Below are positions 55,125-64,000 of a stretch of 64,000 bases of DNA, piece by piece; the first letter of the stretch is position 1, and each line of letters begins with the position of its first letter. Below the pieces are notes generated by a model that had not been told where the DNA came from, searched no databases, and saw only the letters and a program-made list of their open reading frames with translations. The translations under genes and the position numbers were made by a program. This DNA is from CAJCJE01 sp963818685 (GTDB lineage Bacteria; Actinomycetota; Actinomycetes; Mycobacteriales; Pseudonocardiaceae): the NCBI GenBank assembly GCA_963818685.1, contig CAWFTJ010000009.1, positions 1 to 64,000 on the forward strand, in the 5' to 3' direction.

Positions 55125-55178
55125 GGGCTGGCCCGCGGGCACGCCGGAAGGCCGGCTCCGGAAGACTTGACAGTTGTT

Positions 55179-55491
55179 ATGTTTCGCGCGATTCTCGAAT
55201 TATTAATTACGATTTTGGTTGTGATCGTCGCTCGCGCGGTGCTCACGAGCCTATTGAGGGGATTCACGGGCGGTTCGTTGCAAACAGCTTCCGCAACCCG
55301 CCCACCGACGCACGCGGGGGTGAACGCCCGGGGATTCCGCGGCGTTCCGAGCTGGCGGCGAGCTTCACAAGGATCCGGTTTGCGGAACGTACGTGGCGGA
55401 ATCGACACCGTTTCGGCGGCAGATTGGCGGTCAAGCGTTCTACTATTGTTCGGATGCTTGCCGCGAGAAGCACGCTCTCGTGGCTCATTGA
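55179..55491 (+). CDS. Small membrane protein with YHS-like CxxC metal site, one frameshift
   Basis: About 103 aa. ATG 55179 opens a membrane helix (MFRAILELLITILVVIVARA) and a short polar linker; after a shift near 55310 the frame continues GELHKDPVCGTYVAESTPFR, RQIGGQAFYYCSDACREKHA and stops at 55491. DPVCG...YYCSxAC is the YHS/PP0621-like Cys arrangement that binds a metal. Family members are common small proteins of unknown function next to rRNA methyltransferase or tRNA-modification genes. Confidence 0.65.
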
Positions 55492-55506
55492 TATTTCGGG
55501 CATAAC

Positions 55507-55885
55507 ATGAATTGGACCGCAATTGGGGCAGTGCTCATGGCGCTGGCGGTCGGGATGGGAGCGTTTGGCGCTCACGGGTTGAGAGGGCGGCTTGACGCTT
55601 ATTCGATGTCGGTGTATGAGAAGGCGGTTCTCTATCATTTCATTCATGCGCTCGGGATCATGTTCGTGGCGCTGTTAGCCCGCACAAACGCGATCACGAC
55701 GGCCGGACAAGCCCGCGCCGCATGGCTTCTATCTGATCGGCATCATCATCTTTTCGGGAAGTCTGTATGCGCTGGCGATATCGGGCGCGCGGATTCTGGG
55801 CGCGATCACGCCGATTGGCGGCGTTGCGTTCATCCTGGGATGGCTGGTGCTGGCTTATGAGGCGCTGCGCGTTCAGCGAGGGTGA
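55507..55885 (+). CDS. DUF423 small membrane protein, one frameshift
   Basis: About 125 aa. ATG 55507 starts MNWTAIGAVLMALAVGMGAF, then GAHGLRGRLDAYSMSVYEKA, VLYHFIHALGIMFVALLA. A shift near 55720 leads to LIGIIIFSGSLYALAISGAR, ILGAITPIGGVAFILGW. The AFGAHGL and YHxxHALG motifs are diagnostic for DUF423 (YwdK-like). Function unknown; four membrane helices. Its end overlaps the convergent rsmG gene by about 56 nt. Confidence 0.88.
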
Positions 55886-56503
55886 GCTTAAGCTCTAGTA
55901 GAGTTCGGGTTCCCAAGCCATCGGGCAGATCGTACCGGCACAGAACTTCGACGGAGACCCGGTGCTTCTTCGCTTCGGCGAGTTCGTGGTCGATATCCGG
56001 CCCCTTGTAAAGGAGGATACGAGTGCCTTCCCCGAGAGCTTTATGGAACAACTCGAGAAGCGCGTCATGGGAGCTACCGCGCGGGCAGTAATGATTTCGG
56101 GATGGCGGGAATCGGCTCGTTCCTCAGCCCGTTGAGCGACGACATGGACGTTCGGCAGCTCCAGAAACTCCACGGCGGAGTCCACGAAGCGAGCTTTTTT
56201 TTGCGTCGATTCTGACAGAGTAAAGCGGACTTCCGGAAGCACGAGGGAAAGCGGGATGCCTGGAAAACCGGCGCCGGTACCCGCATCGAGAACGCGCTTC
56301 ACTCCGCGGAAATGCTGCCACGGAGCAACCGAGTCGTAGACGTGTTTGATTGCCGCTTCGCGAGGGCAGGTGATGCGCGTGAGATTCATACTCTCATTCG
56401 CTTCGAGAATCAAGCGCAGATGTTGCGCGGCTTTCTGGATGAGCCGGTCGCGATGAGGAATATCCGGCGGCAGCACGCGCGTCAATTCCTCCTCAAACTG
56501 CAC
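55830..56503 (-). CDS. rsmG: 16S rRNA (guanine-N7) methyltransferase RsmG, one frameshift
   Basis: About 224 aa. NLTRITCPREAAIKHVYDSV, then the SAM motif VLDAGTGAGFPGIPLSLVLP and ESTQKKARFVDSAVEFLELP, VVAQRAEERADSRHPEIITA, RAVAPMTRLLELF after a shift near 56070, then YKGPDIDHELAEAKKHRVSV. It methylates N7 of G527 in 16S rRNA. The end is either 55895 or 55830 depending on frame; the 55830 frame carries the family-typical C-terminus. Divergent from ychF with a 55-bp gap. Confidence 0.88.
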
Positions 56504-56558
56504 GTTTTAATAATCCCATTCGGAGAGAATGATTTACTGTACGCGAAGATGGAGATAC

Positions 56559-57664
56559 ATGTTGAGAGCTGGAATTGCGGGTCTTCCCAACGTTGGGAAG
56601 AGCACGCTGTTCAATGCAGTTACGCAAAGCCGGAAGGCGATGGCGGCGAATTATCGATTTAGCACGCGCGAGCCCAATACGGGCGTCGTCACGGTGCCGG
56701 ATGCGCGGTTGGAAGTACTCGCGAAGATGAGCAAATCGCAGAAAATCGTGCCGGCCGCTTTTGAATTTGTCGATATTGCGGGGTTGTCGAAAGGCGCGAG
56801 TCAAGGGGAAGGGCTGGGCAACCAATTTCTCGGGACATATCCGCGAGGTAGACGCGATTATCCAAGTGGTGCGATGCTTCGAAAACTCGAACGTCGAGCA
56901 TGTGATGGACACGATAGATCCGGTCCGCGATATCGAAATCGTCAATACGGAGCTGGTGCTGGCGGATCTGGAGTCAGTGGAGAAGCGGAAGGTCAAACAA
57001 CAGAAGGCGGCGAAGAGCGGCGATGCGAAAGCGGTAGCGGAAGTGGAGCTGCTGGAGAAACTGGAGAGTCACATCAACACCGGTAAGACGGTGGCGACAC
57101 TCGATCTCACGCCGGAAGAGAAGACGCTGGTGAAGGGATTTTTTCTGTTGACCGCGAAGCCAACTTTATTCGCCTGCAATGTGGCGGAAGAGGATCTGGC
57201 CACAGCAGATGACAACGAGTATGTTCGCAAAGTGCGAGCGTACGTCGAAAGAACATCACGATACGAGCGCGGTGGTGGTGTCGGCGGACATAGAGGCTGA
57301 GCTGGTCGCGTTCTCGCCTGAAGACCGAGCCGAGTATCTGGCCAGCCTTGGAGTGACAGACACGGGTGCTGGGAAGTTGATTCAGGAGGCGTACCGGTTG
57401 CTGGGCCTCCGCACGTTTCTCACTACTGGCGAGAAAGAGACACGGGCCTGGACCATTCACGCGGGCGATAAGGCGCCACAAGCAGCAGGCGTGATTCACT
57501 CTGATTTCGAGAAGAGTTTCATCTCAGCCGAATGCGTGTTTTATGACGATCTGGTCGCAGCGGGATCGTTTGCGCGGGCGCGGGAGCTGGGCAAGCTCCG
57601 GACCGAAGGCAAGGAATATGTCGTTCAAGATGGGGATGTGATCGAGTTCAAGACGTTCTCGTAG
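56559..57664 (+). CDS. ychF: Ribosome-binding ATPase YchF (OLA1), two frameshifts
   Basis: About 368 aa, normal. ATG 56559 (GGAG just upstream) starts MLRAGIAGLPNVGKSTLFNA with the P-loop NVGKS, then NYRFSTREPNTGVVTVPDAR, FVDIAGLSKGASQGEGLGNQ and, after an extra A near 56843 is removed, HIREVDAIIQVVRCF. A second shift near 57250 joins KEHHDTSAVVVSADIEAELV. The C-terminal TGS domain ends YVVQDGDVIEFKTFS. A translation-factor GTPase-fold protein that hydrolyses ATP and binds the ribosome. Frameshifts in such a conserved gene point to sequence errors. Confidence 0.93.
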
Positions 57665-57773
57665 CCCAGGTGACCAGCGCCAGAAGCGTTCGCACGCTGT
57701 GGCATGCTCCTTTCAAGTACGTATCAAGTAGGTAAATTCTAAACCTTCATTTGGTTTCTCCGATAAGCCTAGG

Positions 57774-58301
57774 ATGATCGAATTGCATGGCGCGTACAGG
57801 TTTGCGGATTCTCTGCGCTTGCAGTTGTACTATCGCTTTCGCCGAACTTGGCCTCTGGTGATCGCGGCATTTTTCATTTCCTGTGTAGCTCTCGCGCTCC
57901 TCGCTGCCGGCCCCAGGCGCGAGTTCCTCTTCATGCTGTGCCTATTCGCCATTCTTTTCGGGCTCTGGCTGGCACTGAACGTGGTCCTCATGTTTTGGAC
58001 AGCCTGCCGGCAACTCGGAGTGAAAGGCTGTTTAAAAGAGACAGTAAGTTTAGCCTTTTCTGCGGACGGTATCGAATGCAGACGAGGATCCGGGGATCGG
58101 ACGAAAGTCAATTGGACCGACCTGCACACAATCAATGAAACGAAGACTTTCTTTCTCCTTCATATGGGCCCCGGTGTGGCGATTGTTCCGAAGCGATTCT
58201 TTATGAGCGATGAACAGATGGACCTCTGGAAGCGAGTCGCCGCGACTGGAATCGCTCCAACGAAGATCGTGACAAGAGGCTTTGCCCGTATCCTATGCTG
58301 A
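57774..58301 (+). CDS. YcxB-like two-helix membrane protein
   Basis: 175 aa, intact. Two membrane helices (WPLVIAAFFISCVALALLAA and FLFMLCLFAILFGLWLALNV) then a C-terminal YcxB-like beta domain (LAFSADGIECRRGSGDRTKV, NWTDLHTINETKTFFLLHMG, PGVAIVPKRFFMSDEQMDLW). The IVPKRxF and W-x-x-L motifs are typical. Function unknown. Stands alone about 110 bp after ychF. Confidence 0.75.
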   Translation: MIELHGAYRFADSLRLQLYYRFRRTWPLVIAAFFISCVALALLAAGPRREFLFMLCLFAILFGLWLALNVVLMFWTACRQLGVKGCLKETVSLAFSADGIECRRGSGDRTKVNWTDLHTINETKTFFLLHMGPGVAIVPKRFFMSDEQMDLWKRVAATGIAPTKIVTRGFARILC

Positions 58302-58386
58302 ATGAGCGCGGGACAGCGCCTGGACGCGACTCTTGCAGTAGCAATACCTAGGACGATTGCAGCACTAAGGTCAGTATTCTGGACAC

Positions 58387-58983
58387 CTAATGTTGGGAAA
58401 GGCGATCCTGCCTATGCAGGCGTAGCGTCAGCACCAGCATGCAGATTGCGCTGAAGCCAAAGTAAGAGCCCAACCAGTGCAAGGACTGATTTGGCGCCCC
58501 TGGTTCGAGCTTGATCCATCGAAACACGAAAGCAAGAAACGCAACAGCAAAACCGACAGAAATCACTCCGGTCGTGCCAAGGAGCCATTCATCCAGAAGA
58601 CGACGTAAGACTCGTGCGGTTACGAATTCATAAACGCCAATGCTGATGGCCATAACGACTATTAACAGCGCAACAGTGCGAAAGGCGAGAGGGCCAGTCC
58701 AGAAAGCAAAGATCGCTCCGAGTGCGCCACAAGCAAGACCATTCAGCACCAGAAGCCAAGACTTGCGCGTCCTGGAGTTCCACACGCCAGTTGCCAGCGT
58801 GCAAATTCCTGCCGCCAATGTGAGCTTACCCAGAAACTCGACCGTGCCGTGCCACGCATGGTGAGTTTGCGGTCCGTGCGCGCTCTGCCCAATTAAGTAA
58901 ATGATAGAAATTGCCGCGTCAAGAACGCCACACAACGCCAGTAACCACCAGCCTTTGATCAGCTTAGAAATCAAATGCCACAT
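58387..58983 (-). CDS. HdeD/DUF308-like membrane protein
   Basis: 198 aa from ATG 58983 (MWHLISKLIKGWWLLALCGV); a longer frame to 59106 would add a soluble leader. Six hydrophobic segments in three pairs (LTLAAGICTLATGVWNSRTR, LACGALGAIFAFWTGPLAFR, LIVVMAISIGVYEFVTARVL, VISVGFAVAFLAFVFRWIKL), the HdeD/DUF308 pattern of acid-stress membrane proteins. Assignment is from topology and motif flavour rather than a firm signature. Divergent from the next gene. Confidence 0.6.
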   Translation of the reverse strand: MWHLISKLIKGWWLLALCGVLDAAISIIYLIGQSAHGPQTHHAWHGTVEFLGKLTLAAGICTLATGVWNSRTRKSWLLVLNGLACGALGAIFAFWTGPLAFRTVALLIVVMAISIGVYEFVTARVLRRLLDEWLLGTTGVISVGFAVAFLAFVFRWIKLEPGAPNQSLHWLGSYFGFSAICMLVLTLRLHRQDRLSQH

Positions 58984-59104
58984 TTTCGAACGTTGAGACG
59001 CCACGCACCCAATCGCCTCCTCAAGTATCCCACCGAAAAACCGATCCTTGGAAGGCATTAAGCAGGAGCCGCCAACCTGAATCATTTCGCTGTACGATCG
59101 CATC

Positions 59105-60373
59105 ATGTGGTTCTGCCGCTTGTTATGCCTCGGGATTGTGCCCGCGTTCTGCGCGATCGCGGGAACAGATCTTCAAAAGGAAGATCTCCGCTCTGTACAA
59201 CAAGCGATCCGGAAGAAAGACGCGGGGCTCAATTGGTTCGCGGCGACAGCGAAAGAATCTCTCGATGCCACGAGATCGGTAATCATTGTTCAAGCGGCGC
59301 CAACTGAAACAACGCCCTGTGGCCCGCAAGGCATTCCCAAACTTTCTCCGGTACCCGGCAAGACGCAGACCGGCGTGTTTGTGGTAGCCGGCAGGTCAAA
59401 CCGAGTACTCCTTGTACTCGACATCTTTCCCAACAACGAAACCAGGGGTGGCCCCACCATCGGCCAGGCTGGCGTTAAATCCCTCAATCTTCACTTCTAC
59501 GACGATTACGGCATCTATGGCGGAAGCATCAAATACGTCTACGACCTCTCGAGCGGAAAGCCGCCGCTGAAATTCCCCTACGGAATGCTCGCGTTAACCT
59601 CTTCAAAATTCGGAAGGAGCGGCTGGTGTATTCCGGTTCTTCTTTGGGCCGCCTATGCAGTTGGAGATCGACCCTCGGCCAGGAGATGCCCTCCCGGCAT
59701 ATAAGATCACCAATCTTCCCGGCGCCAGACCAGTATCCACTGCGGAACCGGATTCAGTACGGCTGCCTGACGGGCGATTGCTGGAAGTACCGGAGACGCC
59801 TCCAGGACAGTCCCACCAGCCTTCGGGTATTGCCCTGACGCAGAAATCCGGAACCCGCAATTCTATCCCGTGCCGGTTCCAACCATGGCCATGGATCGCA
59901 AATGCGCTCTAACGAACAGGAGCCTGGCGAACTGGAGAACAACATCGGCCCGATTGCCAGCAGGGATCGAGAATTTGGTTTGCGAACACTTTCTACGATG
60001 GCGAAGGGACGTCTGGTGTGGGGGCTGTCGGTTCGTTCGACGTGCGAACACACAAATTCGAGATGCGTAACCTACGGCAAATTGCAGCGTGGTCCGGATC
60101 GGCAATCCGGCTGGACGCGGACGATCTCTGGATTGGTTGATGCGGCAACGGAAGGGCGGCGTACGGCGGCGACTGCTGCGCTACGACATCAAAACGGCGG
60201 CTGTGAAGAAATACGATATTCCTGATTACATTTACACCATTGACCGTCTTCAAGACACAATCTATTGCGGTACTTCGGATGGAGTCTACAGTGTTCGTGG
60301 CGAGCGTATCAGGCAAATGCGGTTCGAACCAGACGCAAGGGGAAAAATCATCATGGTGACGAGCGCCAAATGA
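59105..60373 (+). CDS. Secreted hypothetical protein with beta-propeller-like C-terminus, frameshifted
   Basis: About 422 aa. Signal peptide (MWFCRLLCLGIVPAFCAIAG). N-terminal domain 25-190: VQQAIRKKDAGLNWFAATAK, FYDDYGIYGGSIKYVYDLSS, KPPLKFPYGMLALTSSKFG. The frame shifts near 59610, 59860, 60040 and 60110. The last third has short repeated strands (SGSAIRLDADDLWIGLMRQR, LLRYDIKTAAVKKYDIPDYI, YTIDRLQDTIYCGTSDGVYS) like a two-component-sensor propeller blade. No enzyme motif seen. I do not recognise the family. Confidence 0.55.
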
Positions 60374-60423
60374 CGATCATTTGAACTTCCATTAGTAGCC
60401 TGTCGCTTACGGTAAGGGGTGCG

Positions 60424-63400
60424 TTACGGCTGCTGATGGAAAAGGTCGGAACGAGACACTCGTTCGCCGCGGAACATCACGAGCGAAATTCGTTCGGTAT
60501 TCGATATATCCTGCAGCGGATCGCCTTCGAGAAGAATCATGGTGGCATCGCGGCCTTGCTGAATGGAGCCGATGCGATCGTCCGCACGCAGGACTTTGGC
60601 AGCGTTATAGGTTGCGGCCTGCAAGGCGATGGCAGACGGAATGCCGGCTTTTACCCAAAGCTCCAACTCATGCTGAATTGTCGGACCGTGAATGACCAGC
60701 ATGTTGCCGGCATCGCTGCCCGTGATCAGTAATACACCGGCTTTGTAGGCGTTCATCAGATTGTGATTCAGGCGCTCCATAAAACCGTTGAAGTGCTCCA
60801 GCGGCTCAGGCTTTTCTTTTTGGAGCATGGCGCGCGTGGATGTGAGAAGATCCGGCGGTCCCACTTGCTGAACCAAGGAGCGGTTGAGCGGCTCGGGATT
60901 GCCGGTTCTCAGAGTCCACCAAGGCCTCAAAGATGCTCAGCGTAGGATCATAAGCGATTCCCTTCTGCTGCATTTCGGCGAATGTGGCGACAGGAATGAG
61001 GTCGATCATGGAGCCGTGCTCAACGGTGGTTGTGCCCGCGTCGGCTGCATCTTTCACGTCCCCCGCGTTGCCTGTGTGCGTGGCCGATGGCAAGTTATCC
61101 TTAGTGGCTTCGGCGACGATGGCGTCGTAAATGCCGGTATCGAGACGGTTGAAGAGACCCCACTCCGCGTTCCCGGCTTCGAGTACCGACTTAATACAAT
61201 CCACTCCCGCGGTCTTGAGAGCGTCAACCTGCTTGCGGGCTTCGTCCGCGGATTTCGGTAAGCGAACGAACTGCTGCTCGCGGTCTTTCTTTGCGATTCG
61301 GGCATGTACTTCAGCAACTCCATGGGATGCCCGCCCGGCGCTGTAAAGAGAGGGCCGCAAGCAAAGAACTGAGCGCCGAGGTACTCGCCGGAATTTATTT
61401 GCGACCGGAGCTTGAGCGAGGCATCGAGAAAGTCGCCAGTGCTTCGCACGGCCGTGATGCCGCTATAGAGGTAGGCAGCAAGCCTGCGTTCGGGCGCACT
61501 CGGGTCTGCATACTTCGACGGGTCCTGAAAGACCCCGCCGGGAGCGCCGATATGCACGTGCATGTCGATCAGCCCCGGCATCAGCGTTTTTCCAGAGGCC
61601 TCGATCACTTCCGCATCGAACGACTTGGTATCAGGCGGGCGGGGTCGAAAAGACCTGGGCGATCTTGCCGTTTTTCACGAGCACCGCGCCGTTCTGGATG
61701 ATCGAGCCATTTCCCACGAAGATTTTGACGTTCTGAAAAAGCACGGAGCGGTTACGCTCGGCATTCCGAGATAGGATTTTTGCTTTTTCGATGTTTTGCC
61801 TGGTGCGCGCCTGATAGACGCCCATGATCAAGAACGGGGCGAGGACAGCCAAAATCCAGAGCTTGGCGCGCCCGCTGATCTTTTCTTCCTTCTCCCAGCG
61901 AAAGAGCTTCGTGCCGACGATGAGAGCGACAGCCAAAGTAATCAGCAGCGCAACGACGGAGAGCAGGTTTGCTGCCACTCCTTCGCCGCCGATCATGATC
62001 GACTGCATGCCCTGGTAGAGATAAGTGGCGGGCATGAACTGAGCGATGGTTTGGACCCAAATGGGCATGATGCTGACGGGGAAAGTCGCTCCACTCAAGA
62101 AACAACATGGGGAGGTACAGAAGCTGCGTCAAAATGCCGGCTTCCTGCGCGGAATTCACCACCGCGGCAATGATCATGCCCATGGCACGAAAGGCGACCA
62201 CGCCGATGGAAATGAACACAAAAATCGCGAAAAGATTGTGCGGCACCGGCATATGATAGATGGTTTTTCCGAACAGGAAGAACAGAACGACTGAGGGAAG
62301 GAAGGCGACCAATCCCGAGACCAGGGAGGCGACAATGATGGGCGAGGCGTTGATGGGCGTGACTTTGAAACGGCGCAGAACGTTCGTCTCGCGATCCTGC
62401 ACGGCGCGCATGCCCGCGCCAAAGAATCCGTTTCCGAGGACGCCGATAATGAGCACCATGGAGATGACCTGGGCCATGGCGGCGGCGCTTTGCTTGGCAT
62501 CGAAGAGCTGCGCGAACAGGAAGAAGAACACCAGCGGGAACAAATAGCTGAAGAATAGAGTGGAGCGGTCGCGGCCCATCAACCGCAGATTGCTTCTGAT
62601 CTGGGCAATGTAAGGTTTCAATTCGCGGAGTCTCTTTCCGGTAAGCTCAATAAACACGTCTTCGAGGGTCGGACGCGTCATGTGAATGTCGACGAGACGC
62701 AGATTGTGCTGGTCGATCCATTTCACAAGCTCAACGATGAGCGCGGCCGGTGAGTCGCTGCGCATGGAGAGGGTGCGGCCGTCATCGCGAGTAACGTACT
62801 TTTCGTTTCGCAGCCCATCGGGCATGTGTTCGAGCGGCATGGCTTCATTGGTCGTGACTTCGACCAATGTTTGTCCCAGGACACGCTGCTGGATTTCGCG
62901 CGGGCTACCGAGCTCAATGATCTTGCCGTTGTCGATGATGGCGACACGGTCGCAGAGGCGCTCGGCTTCCTCGATGTAGTGAGTCGTGATCAGAATAGAG
63001 CGGCGATTTTCCTTCAGCTCCTGGATTACGCCGTGGATCTCGTGCCGCACCTGCGGATCGAGTCCCGTGGTGGGCTCATCAAGGAATAGGAGCGTGGGAT
63101 CGTTCAACAATGCAAGCGCCAAAGCTACGCGCTGTTTTTGGCCGCCGGAGAGCGACTTATAGAAGGCGTCCTTTTTATCCCAGAGTTGCAGGCGTTTCAG
63201 CACGGCGTCGCGATCGGTGTGGCGGGCATAAAAAGCGTCAAACAGCTCGAGCGCTTCGTGGACCTTCATCTTATCGGGCAAGTTCGTGGCCTGGAGACAG
63301 ACGCCGATGTTGTTCTTGATTTCTTTGATCTGGACGGCGGGATCGAAGCCGAGGACAGACACCTTGCCGCTGGTGCGGGGGCGTAAGCCTTCCAGAATTT

Positions 63401-63548
63401 CTATCGTGGTGGTCTTCCCTGCCCCGTTGGGGCCGAGCAGTCCAAACACTTCGCCGGAGCGGACCTCGAGGTCGATGCCGCGGACGGCCTCAATGTCGCC
63501 ATACGATTTGTGGAGATCCTGTACAGAGATTGCGAGGGAATCCGTCAT
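60424..63548 (-). CDS. Fusion: ABC ATPase + ABC-2 permease + amidohydrolase, about four frameshifts
   Basis: About 1041 aa. ATG 63548 overlaps the lysA stop (ATGA). Residues 1-310: ABC ATPase with Walker A GPNGAGKTTT, signature LSGGQKQR, Walker B LLFLDEPTTGLD and H-loop ITTHY. 330-590: ABC-2 permease with six helices (first FFSYLFPLVFFFLFAQLF; YLPMLFLSGATFPVSIMPIW; sixth LLITLAVALIVGTKLF). A seventh helix (LWILAVLAPFLIMGVY) follows RWEKEEK, then an amidohydrolase domain from about 605: SVLFQNVKIFVGNGSIIQNG, metal site MPGLIDMHVHIGAP, HTGNAGDVKDAADAG, VEHGSMIDL, LITGSDAGNM, and the end GRDATMILLEGDP. The permease-to-amidohydrolase junction lies inside one unbroken frame (61631-62098). Shifts near 62090, 61640, 61310 and 60910. 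It may export a product and hydrolyse it, or the reverse. Confidence 0.8.
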
Positions 63549-64000
63549 GTGGTGATTGCTTTCTCGCAAGCGAGGGGCGACTCGCCGCGTATCAGATCCG
63601 AGTAAGTCTCGCGCTCTCTAGCCGTGTGGATATGGGCGCCATCGACGAGTAATTCGCAGGCGCGGGGGCGGGAGTTGTAATTGGAAGCCAGCGCAAAGCC
63701 GTACGCGCCGGCAGTGCGAATGGCGAGCAGATCGCCCGGTTCGACAGCAGGAAGATTGCGGGCGCGCGCAAAAAAATCGCCTGTTTCGCAAATCGGTCCG
63801 GCGACATCCGCTTTCATTTCGCCAGTCCCTGGCTTTTCGATTACGGGGACGATTTCGTGATAGGCCTGATAGAGAGCGGGCCGAATCAGATCGTTCATGG
63901 CGGCATCGACGATGACAAATTTCTTTTCACCATTTTGTTTGATCAGCAGGACGCGAGTCAGCAAAATGCCAGCTTCCGCGACGATGGATCGGCCGGGCTC
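63545..64000 (-). CDS. lysA: Diaminopimelate decarboxylase, 3' part (gene runs off the window)
   Basis: The last ~150 codons of a PLP-dependent decarboxylase. Starting at the window edge: EPGRSIVAEAGILLTRVL (the EPGR phosphate-binding motif), FVIVDAAMNDLIRPALYQAY, GPICETGDFFARARNLPAVE (catalytic CESGD-type Cys at the dimer interface) and AIRTAGAYGFALASNYNSRP with the conserved Tyr. It makes L-lysine from meso-diaminopimelate in the cytoplasm. The 5' half lies beyond 64000. Its TGA overlaps the ATG of the ABC-amidohydrolase gene. Confidence 0.93.
   Translation of the reverse strand, partial: EPGRSIVAEAGILLTRVLLIKQNGEKKFVIVDAAMNDLIRPALYQAYHEIVPVIEKPGTGEMKADVAGPICETGDFFARARNLPAVEPGDLLAIRTAGAYGFALASNYNSRPRACELLVDGAHIHTARERETYSDLIRGESPLACEKAITT

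Noticed and set aside
56559..57664. Programmed ribosomal frameshifting in ychF and other split genes
   Set aside because: Sites differ in sequence, lack slippery heptamers with downstream structure, and affect unrelated housekeeping genes; consensus error is simpler.
1..64000. tRNA or rRNA genes
   Set aside because: No cloverleaf with a GGTTCGAATCC-type T-arm and CCA context and no rRNA-like blocks were seen; GGTTCG strings near the start belong to the short-repeat family.

Overview
The window reads as a chromosomal segment of an Acidobacteriota genome, most likely a soil Solibacter/Bryobacter-type lineage. The pointers are lineage-typical families: a PadR regulator paired with an ADOP-type macrolide-exporter-like permease (12.3-15.4 kb), a VWA protein of the acidobacterial VWFA-related type (30.3 kb), a BlaR1 M56 sensor carrying a TIGR03435-type tail (39.4-41.1 kb), and the conserved STGPR...LKHGL hypothetical (35.7-36.4 kb). 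No rRNA, tRNA, CRISPR or complete insertion sequence was seen.

Many conserved genes are split by single-base indels (M14 peptidase, beta-lactamase, FHA-GAF-PP2C, NDH-2, dnaE2, polX, CDF, RND pump, rsmG, ychF and others), while long stretches such as 4.9-16.1 kb and 39.4-44.2 kb are nearly clean. Because this hits housekeeping genes and each reads through perfectly after one-base corrections, consensus errors are the likely cause. Split genes are therefore given as one feature spanning all fragments.

Layout. 0-0.8 kb: degenerate short-repeat array. 0.8-6 kb: serine hydrolase, M14 carboxypeptidase, a Dyp peroxidase with an encapsulin-targeting tail, then only the first ~35 codons of an encapsulin. 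6-12 kb: PAP2 phosphatase and MFS exporter (one operon), an OmpA-like protein and gamma-glutamyltransferase. 12.3-18 kb: PadR/ADOP pair, small methyltransferase, secreted esterase. 18-22.5 kb (minus): NDH-2, FHA-GAF-PP2C phosphatase, beta-lactamase family protein. 22.7-26.9 kb (minus): metallophosphoesterase then dnaE2, without imuA/imuB, behind a promoter-proximal direct repeat. 26.9-31.2 kb: O-methyltransferase, glycine-zipper protein, S9 peptidase with a tiny membrane protein, VWA protein. 31.2-35.6 kb: polX, cation efflux and alpha/beta hydrolase (one operon), and an orphan sugar-binding lipoprotein.

35.6-39.4 kb is an accessory island: the LKHGL-family gene whose C-terminus is built from the same short repeat as the 0.4-0.8 kb array, a broken Rhs gene with a C-terminal toxin-like domain and adjacent immunity-like gene, three copies of a 14-bp minisatellite element inside Rhs-coding sequence, a second immunity-like gene and a PIN-domain fragment. 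39.4-42.8 kb: BlaI/BlaR1 pair and an LprI/DUF3298 protein. 43-50.8 kb: a heavy-metal efflux locus (periplasmic adaptor and CzcA-like RND pump on plus; outer membrane factor, small Cys-rich protein, helical protein and TlpA-like redoxin on minus, convergent). 51-58 kb: MacB-like permease, TPR proteins, a small YHS-like metal-site protein, DUF423, rsmG, ychF. 60.4-63.5 kb: an apparent single polypeptide joining an ABC ATPase, an ABC-2 permease, an extra membrane helix and an amidohydrolase, translationally coupled to lysA, which runs off the end of the window.
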